Shown piece by piece: positions 4,891 through 11,958 of a stretch of 13,993 nt of DNA (its first letter is position 1; each line of letters begins with the position of its first letter). Below the pieces are notes generated by a model. That model was not told where the DNA came from, did no database searches, and saw nothing but the letters and a program-made list of their open reading frames with translations. Origin of the DNA: TMED27 sp963922705 (GTDB taxonomy: Bacteria; Pseudomonadota; Alphaproteobacteria; Micavibrionales; Micavibrionaceae); the NCBI GenBank assembly GCA_963922705.1, contig CAWUJS010000051.1, forward strand, positions 1 to 13,993, read 5' to 3'. The position numbers and the translations under genes were made by a program.

Positions 4891-7806
4891 ATGTTTGATA
4901 AAAACAGTGTTAAAATATTGATCTTTAAAAGAATTTTTCTCTTTTTTGCTATTTTTACAGTCACGCTAGCTGCGCCCTCTTTTTATTTTTATGAAAATAT
5001 CTCTTATGCGCAAGAGCCTTCTGAGCCTAATGAGTATATTTTAGAGGTTCTTTTATTGCCGACATGGCGTATTTCCGAGGCAATATTTGCCTATGAGCTT
5101 AATGGAAAGTACTATTTGCCACTTGGGGAACTTGCCGAGGGGTTTGAGTTTTACACTGAGCTTGAGCCTGAGACGCAATATGCAATTGGTTTTGCTTCCG
5201 TAAAGGAGAATAGTTTTACGATTGATGGTGAGCGTAACGAGGTTGTGATCAAAGGGCAAAAAACTGCATTGAGCGAAGATGCCATTCTGGTTTCTGAGTT
5301 TCTTGCAACGGATGACATATATGTACAGTTAGAAGTGCTTAATAAGATATGGCCTGTTCAGATGAATCTAGAGCTTTCAACGCTTACTGTTTTTGTAGAA
5401 ACTAATCAAGAATTGTCCTTTATGCGTGATAAGAAACGCAAAGAAAATCAAAAAATAGCGTTATCAAGGCGTGAGCAGCGATTAAAAGAACGCGTTTTGT
5501 TGCCGCGGCGTGACAATGATTATCAGTGGCTTGGAAAGCCGGTGATTGATTACCAGACAAATTATCGATTTGATACCGAAGAAGATGATCTTACGGGCAG
5601 TAATAATTTCAGCGGTATTCAGAATATTGGAAAAATGCAGGCTGATTTTTCAACGAATTTCCGCTTTGTTGATGGCAATATTGACAGGCCTGATAATGTC
5701 CGCTTGCGTCTGAGCAGGCGATCTGCCGGGCAGGATAATCTTTGGGGTATTCCGGGTGTACGAAGAGTTGAAGCAGGGGATGTTGCATTGCGCCAGCGAG
5801 AGTTAATTGCAAATTCATCGACGGGGCGTGGTTTTACTATATCCAATGACAATCAGGATCGCGGTAATGAATTTGATCGCATTACTATTGAAGGGGTCGG
5901 TCCGCCTGGCTGGGAAATTGAGCTTTATAACAACGAAGAATTAATCGATTTCGGCGAAGTTCCTGATGATGGGTTATTCTTTTTTGAAGATGTCGTTTTA
6001 GGGTTTGGGAATAATGAAATTAAAATTCTGTTTTTTGGTCCGCAGGGGCAAGTGAGAGAAGAATTAAGAAGCTATAAAGCTGGGGGCTCTATGTTAAAGC
6101 CGGGGCAGTTCAAATATTCAGCCGGACTTTTGGACTCAGATCGTAGCTTTATTCTTTTGGATAATGCGCCGCGTACAACGCCAAGAGGTGTCATTAAAAC
6201 ATTAAATTCGGCTTTTGGGGTTAATCAATTCCTGACGATTTTTGGTCATTATACTGAGATACCCAATGCAGATGCGCAAAGAAGTTATGTTACGATTGGA
6301 AGTGCTCTTTCGACCCCTGTCGGGCTTTTTGAGGTTGAAGCTTATAATGAAATTGGCGAAGGGCATGCGGTAAACATTGATTATATTACAAGCTTTTTCG
6401 GTTTTCGGACAAATCTTTTGGCTTCGTTTTTTAATGATTTTGAAAGCGAAAGATCGGGTTTTAACAATAATCGTAAAAAATCAGAGTTTGAGGCACAGGT
6501 AACCCGTAATATCAAATTTTTCTCTGTGCCGATTGGTTTGCGATTTAATGCGCAGAGGACGGCACGCGAAACCGGGATTACAACGACAAATCTGAATGCA
6601 ACGCAAACTTTTACGCGTAGCGGTATTAGAGTTAGCCACAGCACGCGCACGCGTTTAGTAGAAGATATTCATGAGCAGACAACCGGTATTTTATCGAGTA
6701 CGATTCGCGAAGGTCCCTGGCAGTTTCGCGGTAGTTTGAATTATTCTTTATATCCGGAAGAGGATTTAGTGTCAGCCAATAGTGAAATTCGCTATCGTTC
6801 TAAAAATGATTTTCAGACGGCATTAAGCTGGTCGCATAATTTTGAAACATCTGATTATCGTGTTGGTGCGCAAGTTGGTTATGATTTTAAACGGTTTTTA
6901 GGCACTTTTGACAGTGCTTATGAGCGTGGACGCGGTTGGGATTTTACTTTGCGTACGACGACATCTTTACATCCTTACACGGATAATGGCCGTTATAGTT
7001 TCAGCAGCACATCAAGGCGAAATTCTGCGCCTATACGCGCAAAAGTCTTTTTGGATAAAGATGCGGATGGGCAGCAAGATGAAGATGAAGAGGTGCTTGA
7101 GGGTGTGCGATTAAAATATGGTTCGGGCAGAACCAAAGAGAAAACGAATGATGAGGGTATTATTGTTGCGGACCTTCCCTATGATAAGCTTACGAATATA
7201 AGGCTGGATGCGGCATCTATTGAAGATCCGTATTTTATTCCCGCGACGGAAGGTTTTAGTACTGTTCCTATCCGGGGTAAGGTTATAGAGGCTGTTTTCC
7301 CGGTTATTGAGACAGGATCGATTGAAGGGACTGCTTACCGTCATTCCAATAAACGTGCTATCCCAGGATTGGAGATAGATCTTGTGAATGAAGAGACAGG
7401 AGAAATATTTGCTACTGTTGAAACGGGTTTTGATGGTTTTTATGTGTTTGAATTTGTACCGCCGGGAACATATAGCGTGAAAACATCAGATGTTCACCAG
7501 GTAGATTTGTTGCAAAATAGCGCAACTATTGAAACTGATGATTTATATGTTTATGCGCATGATGTGTATATCAATGATGCGAATATCACGATAATTGAAG
7601 AGCGTTTTAGGGATTTAGAGCCATCGAGTGGTGGTTTATATGATACCCTTGAGAAGGAGGTTTACGGCCCGCCAGTTGCGCAATCTTTTGTGGTTTTGTC
7701 GTATAATTCCGCTGCGGTTGGCGCTGTTGGTCTAGCGGCGTTGGCGGCTGCGCCTGTTAGTGATTCCCATGTTGGTTATGATGCTGATCGGGTTGAAGGG
7801 TTGTAA
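4891..7806 (+). CDS. Outer-membrane usher-like protein with C-terminal Ig/carboxypeptidase-like modules
   Basis: From the ATG at 4891 the protein has 971 residues, longer than the usual 800-850 of ushers. A hydrophobic signal segment is cut probably after SYA (residue 40). Residues 45-170 resemble the usher N-terminal domain that receives chaperone-subunit complexes (ILEVLLLPTWRISEAIFAYE, YYLPLGELAEGF). A very basic linker (about 179-206) leads to a beta-barrel-like region with many alternating strands up to about residue 705. Residues 330-395 (ITIEGVGPPGWEIELYNNEE, then a DDGLFFFEDV stretch) match the plug-type insert. After the barrel come a KVFLDKDADGQQDEDEE segment (from about 718), typical of SdrD-B/calcium-binding Ig-like modules, and a GSIEGTAYR...GFDGFYVFEFVPPGTYSVK segment (about 809-862) of the carboxypeptidase-regulatory type. 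It follows the chaperone gene and completes the pilus operon; its end overlaps the convergent kinase gene by 31 bp. No separate adhesin gene is seen. Confidence 0.8.
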   Translation: MFDKNSVKILIFKRIFLFFAIFTVTLAAPSFYFYENISYAQEPSEPNEYILEVLLLPTWRISEAIFAYELNGKYYLPLGELAEGFEFYTELEPETQYAIGFASVKENSFTIDGERNEVVIKGQKTALSEDAILVSEFLATDDIYVQLEVLNKIWPVQMNLELSTLTVFVETNQELSFMRDKKRKENQKIALSRREQRLKERVLLPRRDNDYQWLGKPVIDYQTNYRFDTEEDDLTGSNNFSGIQNIGKMQADFSTNFRFVDGNIDRPDNVRLRLSRRSAGQDNLWGIPGVRRVEAGDVALRQRELIANSSTGRGFTISNDNQDRGNEFDRITIEGVGPPGWEIELYNNEELIDFGEVPDDGLFFFEDVVLGFGNNEIKILFFGPQGQVREELRSYKAGGSMLKPGQFKYSAGLLDSDRSFILLDNAPRTTPRGVIKTLNSAFGVNQFLTIFGHYTEIPNADAQRSYVTIGSALSTPVGLFEVEAYNEIGEGHAVNIDYITSFFGFRTNLLASFFNDFESERSGFNNNRKKSEFEAQVTRNIKFFSVPIGLRFNAQRTARETGITTTNLNATQTFTRSGIRVSHSTRTRLVEDIHEQTTGILSSTIREGPWQFRGSLNYSLYPEEDLVSANSEIRYRSKNDFQTALSWSHNFETSDYRVGAQVGYDFKRFLGTFDSAYERGRGWDFTLRTTTSLHPYTDNGRYSFSSTSRRNSAPIRAKVFLDKDADGQQDEDEEVLEGVRLKYGSGRTKEKTNDEGIIVADLPYDKLTNIRLDAASIEDPYFIPATEGFSTVPIRGKVIEAVFPVIETGSIEGTAYRHSNKRAIPGLEIDLVNEETGEIFATVETGFDGFYVFEFVPPGTYSVKTSDVHQVDLLQNSATIETDDLYVYAHDVYINDANITIIEERFRDLEPSSGGLYDTLEKEVYGPPVAQSFVVLSYNSAAVGAVGLAALAAAPVSDSHVGYDADRVEGL

Positions 7807-9977
7807 TGAAAGAAATCTTTTATTGCAAGAAGTTGGTTTTCAATGTCAGCAAGATGATTTTCTTTAGAAGAGATTTTTTCTTTATGGTTGTGTTCTGCTT
7901 TTGCACAAAATTCAGAGAGGCTGTTTGCGCCTAAATTTGCTGCGGCTCCTTTGAGCCGATGTGCTGCTTTTTTCCAGCATTCATGCTCTTCGTTATGCAG
8001 GGCATTTTTTAGTTCTGTGATGCTTAAATTGGCCTGGTCAAAAAATAAATCGAGGAGTTCCTTTTCTTCATTTTTATCGCCATCGGTGAAGAGATTGAGA
8101 TGCTCCATATCAACGGGTGGGTTATTATTTTGAGATGCAGAAGGGGGTGTATCAGCACGTTCTCTTTGTGCAGTATGATTTGGAGTATCATCTGCAACAA
8201 ATTTATCTGCCGGGATATGTTGTTTAATGAGTGTCATGAGCTTTTCGGGTTTGATTGGTTTGCTAAGATAGTCATTCATCCCTGCTTTGAGGCATTTTTC
8301 ACGATCGCCGACCATCGCATTCGCAGTGAGAGCGATCACTGGTAAGTTTTGATTTGCTGCATCTCCGGATTGGCGCAGTTCCTTTGTTGCCTGATAGCCA
8401 TCCAGTTCGGGCATTTGGCAATCCATGAGTACGATGTCGTATGTGTTTGTAGTAATCATATCAAGTGCTTCGCGTCCATTTTCTGCGAGATCGACATTAT
8501 TGAAGCCCAGTTTGTGCAATAATTTTATAACAAATTTTTGATTGATCGGGTGGTCATCCACGGCCAGAATACGGATATGGGTTGGTAAAATATCATTATT
8601 CGTTATCTGTTTGGTATCATAGAGGTTGACTGCTTGTGCGTCATTTTGTGCAATATCGAGGGGTAGTTCAAAAGTAAAAACAGACCCTTCGTCGATTGCA
8701 CTTTTTACTGAAATATCACCGCCCAAAAGTTCAATAAGTTGCTGTGTGATGGCAAGTCCTAAGCCTGTTCCGCCAAATTGTCGTGTAATAGAATTATCGG
8801 CTTGCGTGAATTTTTCAAAAATTGTATCCAGTTTATCTGCAGCAATGCCGATTCCGGTATCCTGAACGGCTATTTGGATAAAACGTCCGCGTCCTTTATG
8901 CATGGATATTTTTATGCTTCCCTGATCCGTAAATTTGAGCGCGTTACTAATGAGGTTGCGCAATATTTGTTGGAATTTCCCCAAATCACCTGTGACAATT
9001 TGCGGGATGTCATTGTCTTTTTGGAATTCAAGGGCAACGCCCTTATCAACCGCAAGAGGGAGCACAAGTTGCACAATTTGACGCACTGCAGTTTCAACAT
9101 CGAAGGGTACGGTTTCCACATCCAACTCTCCTGCTTCGATTTTTGAGATATCGAGAATATCATTGAGAATGGATAGTAAATTTTGGCTGGAGCCATGCAA
9201 TGTTTCTGCATTATCACGCTGTTCCGCATCGAGTTGTGAATCCAGTAAAAATTCTGCCATGCCGATAATGCCGTTCATCGGTGTTCTTAGCTCATGGCTC
9301 ATATTGGCAAGGAATTCACTTTTTGCTGCATTGGCGGCTTCGGCTTTTTTCTGCGCTTCTATGGCATCGAAGCGAATGAGTTCAAGTTTATCGGCATATT
9401 CCTGCATTTGTGCTTCAACGCGTTTACGCTCTCGAATTTCACGTTTTAGTTCTTCTTCTGATTGTTTGCGCCCGGTAATGTTGCGTTCAATCGCCGTATA
9501 ATGGGTGATAATGCCGTTATCATCTCGAATAGGTGTAATGCTGATATCCAGCCAGTAAGGGTCGCCATCTTTGGTGTAATTTTTAAGCTCTCCAGTGAAT
9601 GTTTTGCCTTTTGATAAGGTCTCTTTGAGCCTGTTTAGCTCTGCGCGATCAGTGTCGGGACCTTGTAAAATGCGCGGTGTTTGTCCGATCATTTCTTCGG
9701 CGTCGTATCCTGAAATGCGTGTAAAGGCTTCATTCACATATATTATTTCAGGCCCGCTTTCGGTTAAATCTGCTGTTGTTATAACAACAGCATCTCTGGC
9801 ATTTACAACGGCGGCTTGTAAAAGTCGGGTTTCTTCATAAAGTTTTTTGTATGACTCGGTAATTGCGTGGCTCTTTTCTTTCAATGTTTTTTCTGCCTGG
9901 CGGCGCTTTGTTTTTTCATGCAAAAGATGTTCTTCTAAAACTGTAATGCGGTCTTCAATTTCAATGACTTCAACCAT
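7776..9977 (-). CDS. Hybrid sensor histidine kinase (PAS-HisKA-HATPase-REC-Hpt)
   Basis: A 733-residue soluble kinase; no membrane segment is seen. In order: an N-terminal coiled coil (about 1-55); a PAS domain (about 53-170) with TPRILQGPDTD and NYTKDGDPYWLDISITPI, LOV-like in outline but with Pro where LOV domains have the adduct Cys; a second coiled coil (170-215); HisKA with SHELRTPMNG and phosphoacceptor His228; a HATPase with N box NLISNALKFT (341-350), DTGIGIA (373-379) and GGTGLGLAI (402-410); a REC domain (about 468-588) with Asp519 and Lys573; and a C-terminal Hpt domain with AAHRLKGAAANLGA, His673. It can therefore run a complete internal His-Asp-His relay and pass phosphate to separate receivers, most likely those encoded just upstream and the divergent NtrC-type regulator. 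The start has AGGAG 9 bases before the ATG and lies 25 bases after the preceding stop, indicating one operon. Cytoplasmic sensing through PAS is inferred; the ligand is unknown. Confidence 0.93.
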   Translation of the reverse strand: MVEVIEIEDRITVLEEHLLHEKTKRRQAEKTLKEKSHAITESYKKLYEETRLLQAAVVNARDAVVITTADLTESGPEIIYVNEAFTRISGYDAEEMIGQTPRILQGPDTDRAELNRLKETLSKGKTFTGELKNYTKDGDPYWLDISITPIRDDNGIITHYTAIERNITGRKQSEEELKREIRERKRVEAQMQEYADKLELIRFDAIEAQKKAEAANAAKSEFLANMSHELRTPMNGIIGMAEFLLDSQLDAEQRDNAETLHGSSQNLLSILNDILDISKIEAGELDVETVPFDVETAVRQIVQLVLPLAVDKGVALEFQKDNDIPQIVTGDLGKFQQILRNLISNALKFTDQGSIKISMHKGRGRFIQIAVQDTGIGIAADKLDTIFEKFTQADNSITRQFGGTGLGLAITQQLIELLGGDISVKSAIDEGSVFTFELPLDIAQNDAQAVNLYDTKQITNNDILPTHIRILAVDDHPINQKFVIKLLHKLGFNNVDLAENGREALDMITTNTYDIVLMDCQMPELDGYQATKELRQSGDAANQNLPVIALTANAMVGDREKCLKAGMNDYLSKPIKPEKLMTLIKQHIPADKFVADDTPNHTAQRERADTPPSASQNNNPPVDMEHLNLFTDGDKNEEKELLDLFFDQANLSITELKNALHNEEHECWKKAAHRLKGAAANLGANSLSEFCAKAEHNHKEKISSKENHLADIENQLLAIKDFFHYNPSTRSAS

Positions 9978-10002
9978 GATTTATGGCTCCTGTTGCTTAA
10001 AT

Positions 10003-10848
10003 TTATCGTGCGTGATTGTGGATATAGTGCAGCAATTGTTCTTTTAAAAACGGTTTTGCAATAAAGCCGCGTGCGCCTTGATCCATAGAGCTTGCAATAT
10101 TATCCAGATTATCATTGCTGCTGAACATCACTACAGCAGCGCCGGGATCGTTGTGGATGATCCATTGTAGGACGTCATAGCCGCTAGCATCCGGTAAGTT
10201 GATATCAAGAAAGACAATATCCGGCTCATACGAGGCATAGATTTCAAAGGCTTTATGTGCCTCTGCTGCGGTTGTTAAATCACATTCATGTTTAAGAGCG
10301 CTGCGTACCATCCAGCGTGTTACCGGGTCATCTTCAACGAGGAGTACTTTGACTTTTTCCGCGCTTATATCTGTATCCGTGAATGCGCTTTGCTGTGTCA
10401 TGCGGCAGATATTTAATTCCTGCATTCTGTTTAGAATATGATCAGGGATATCCGCTTCAATGGATGAAAGCTGCATAGAATTAAAAAAACAGTCTGAAAA
10501 ACAAGCTCCTTCATGAATCAGATCATAGAGTTTAAAGCGTGCAGGGATGTTATGTTCGTGTTCTATAAAATCGCAGACAAGATTTCCAACATGTGCAAGA
10601 TTTTCTGCGGTGACATCTTTGCAGATAATATAGACATGCTTGTGGTGGCAGAAAAATGTGCGCCCTTCAATATTTGGCAAATAGGATTCAATGATTGATT
10701 TAATCCATACAAAACAGTCAAGATCTTGTTCAATTTCGGGTAATTCAATATAAAGACATTGCCAGTTTTTCCAGGTGATTGGATCTCGGCCAATTGATGT
10801 TGCGAGGCTGGCTAAAGGCCCTTCTGCATTATTGGATAAAATTTCCAT
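10003..10848 (-). CDS. Response regulator with unknown N-terminal domain and C-terminal REC
   Basis: A 281-residue protein with the receiver at the C-terminus instead of the usual N-terminus. REC (about 166-281) has acidic residues VEDD (171-174), phosphoacceptor Asp215 in FLDINLPD, Ser243 and Lys265 in AKPF, so it looks functional. Residues about 28-110 form an unrecognised domain (CLYIELPEI...VWIKSIIESYL...RTFFCHHKHVYIICKDVT) whose likely beta-alpha-beta-beta-alpha order is shared with the upstream neighbour, pointing to a tandem duplication. No DNA-binding or known enzymatic output is seen. Its start codon lies inside the end of the upstream gene (20-bp overlap), with AGGGG 8 bases upstream, so the two are co-translated. 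It probably receives phosphate from the Hpt of the downstream hybrid kinase; what it then does is unknown. It is rich in Cys and His in the N-terminal part, which is not enough to call a metal site. Confidence 0.85.
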   Translation of the reverse strand: MEILSNNAEGPLASLATSIGRDPITWKNWQCLYIELPEIEQDLDCFVWIKSIIESYLPNIEGRTFFCHHKHVYIICKDVTAENLAHVGNLVCDFIEHEHNIPARFKLYDLIHEGACFSDCFFNSMQLSSIEADIPDHILNRMQELNICRMTQQSAFTDTDISAEKVKVLLVEDDPVTRWMVRSALKHECDLTTAAEAHKAFEIYASYEPDIVFLDINLPDASGYDVLQWIIHNDPGAAVVMFSSNDNLDNIASSMDQGARGFIAKPFLKEQLLHYIHNHAR

Positions 10849-11749
10849 AGACTTTTCCCCTGTTTTTCTTTTGGTGAATGAACGGTGATTTTTCGATATA
10901 GGCTATGAGCTTTTCCTTTGTAAAAGGTTTGCCGACAAAGCCTTTCGCGCCAAGCTCAACTGCTTTTAAAACATTTTCACGGTCTCCGTTGCCGCTGAAC
11001 ATCACGACGTAAGCGGTAGGGTCGATTTTAAATAAGCGTTCTAAGACTTCATGGCCATTCAAGTCTGGAAGGCCGATATCAAGAAACAAAACATCCGGGG
11101 CATAGCGTACATAGCTCATTAATGCTCCTGCCCCGTCATTGCTGATAGAAATTGAGTATCGTCCCTTTAAGGCATTGCCGATCATTTTTTGTGAAAACGG
11201 ATCATCCTCAACCACCATAATTTCAGATTTTTCGCGTTTTTCACGCCGTTCGCCCAATGTTTGTATTAAATCCTGATCCAGTGCTTTTAAAGCGTCTGTC
11301 TTGCTTATTTGTTCAAGTGTTTCCTGTTTTTTGTGCTTAGCAAGAGCTTTAGCCAGTGCAATGGCTTCGACTTTTTTCTGAGAAATTTTTCTTAGTCTAT
11401 GCCAGTCTACGCCGATTTCAAAAAGTGACGCCAGCCCCGGAGATAGCAGGGCCGGCGTTAGTTTTGGGGCTAAGTGGGCAAAAACTTCATCAACGCGTTT
11501 TTGTGTCAGATCACGCGCAAGAATGAAAATATCACGGTCATTACAGGCATAAAATTCCATAGACTGATCATGCATTGTATTTTGAAAGACATCAAATATT
11601 TCACGGATCCAAATTTGATGATTGCCTTGTGTTTCTTCATTGAGCAAGGACAGTTTTATATGCAGGCATCTTTGCGCGGGAGCTTGTTGCCAGTAATAGC
11701 GTAGTCTTTCTAATAGTTTTCTTTCTGTATTTTTAGTTACAAGTATCAT
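10829..11749 (-). CDS. Response regulator with unknown N-terminal domain and C-terminal REC (paralogue)
   Basis: First gene of the signalling operon, 306 residues. An N-terminal domain (about 25-97) reads CLHIKLSLLN...IWIREIFDVFQ...MEFYACNDRDIFILARDLT and aligns by eye with the next gene's N-terminal domain. A charged, probably helical linker follows (about 120-175, rich in Lys/Ala/Glu), then REC (about 176-290) with VEDD (179-183), Asp224 in FLDIGLPD and Lys274 in GKPF. The predicted strand-helix-strand-strand-helix order of the N-terminal domain is reminiscent of half a GGDEF/cyclase palm, but no catalytic motif is present, so this is only a structural guess. No output domain is recognised. 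The ATG at 11749 has only a distant AGGG. A sigma-54-type promoter lies 54 bases upstream. The last 20 bases overlap the next gene. The response-regulator call is firm; the mechanism is not known. Confidence 0.85.
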   Translation of the reverse strand: MILVTKNTERKLLERLRYYWQQAPAQRCLHIKLSLLNEETQGNHQIWIREIFDVFQNTMHDQSMEFYACNDRDIFILARDLTQKRVDEVFAHLAPKLTPALLSPGLASLFEIGVDWHRLRKISQKKVEAIALAKALAKHKKQETLEQISKTDALKALDQDLIQTLGERREKREKSEIMVVEDDPFSQKMIGNALKGRYSISISNDGAGALMSYVRYAPDVLFLDIGLPDLNGHEVLERLFKIDPTAYVVMFSGNGDRENVLKAVELGAKGFVGKPFTKEKLIAYIEKSPFIHQKKNRGKVYGNFIQ

Positions 11750-11802
11750 GTCTTTGCGCCCTGTTTTTGTTCGCTATGTGAACCCTCTATGTATTATGAT
11801 AT

Positions 11803-11819
11803 AGCAATGGGCGTGCCAG
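11803..11819 (-). promoter_or_regulatory. Sigma-54 (-24/-12) promoter of the signalling operon
   Basis: On the minus strand this site reads CTGGCACGCCCATTGCT, matching the established RpoN consensus (YTGGCACG, four bases, TTGCW) at every fixed position, with exact GG/GC spacing. Transcription would begin near 11792, leaving a leader of about 43 bases before the ATG at 11749. The divergent gene encodes a sigma-54 activator with the GAFTGA loop, which strongly supports the call. It implies that the regulator-regulator-kinase operon needs ATP-dependent activation. Confidence 0.85.
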
Positions 11820-11874
11820 AAATAATTCATTTAAAATCAATAGCTTAATTGGTTAGCGTTTTGATTTTCCCATT

Positions 11875-11944
11875 ATGAAACGTTTTAAAATGAGAATGCG
11901 TGTGTATTTTTCTTAAAATGAAACGCTTCATTAATATGCGTGTG
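11875..11944. repeat. Imperfect direct repeats, candidate enhancer (UAS) for the sigma-54 promoter
   Basis: Two copies of ATGAAACG, a 10-13 base gap, and ATGCGTGTG lie at 11875-11904 and 11918-11944, about 40-43 bp apart (near four helical turns). The second contains a dyad AATGAA-ACGC-TTCATT (11917-11932), the first the palindrome AAACGTTT. They sit roughly 83 to 152 bp upstream of the predicted sigma-54 start near 11792, a standard enhancer distance, and 15-84 bp before the activator's own start codon. Binding by the divergent regulator is an inference. Confidence 0.55.
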
Positions 11945-11946
11945 AT

Positions 11947-11958
11947 AGTTTTAAAACT
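11947..11958. promoter_or_regulatory. 12-bp palindrome abutting the activator start codon
   Basis: AGTTTTAAAACT is a perfect palindrome whose last base directly precedes the ATG at 11959. No Shine-Dalgarno sequence is present between it and the start. It could be an autoregulatory operator, part of a promoter for a nearly leaderless mRNA, or a chance AT-rich palindrome. Together with an inverted repeat AAAATCAA (11833-11840)/TTGATTTT (11861-11868) it makes this 209-bp spacer unusually symmetrical. Confidence 0.35.

Noticed and set aside
8912..9229. Alternative minus-strand frame inside the kinase gene
   Set aside because: The main frame contains an uninterrupted, fully recognisable HisKA and HATPase over the same bases.
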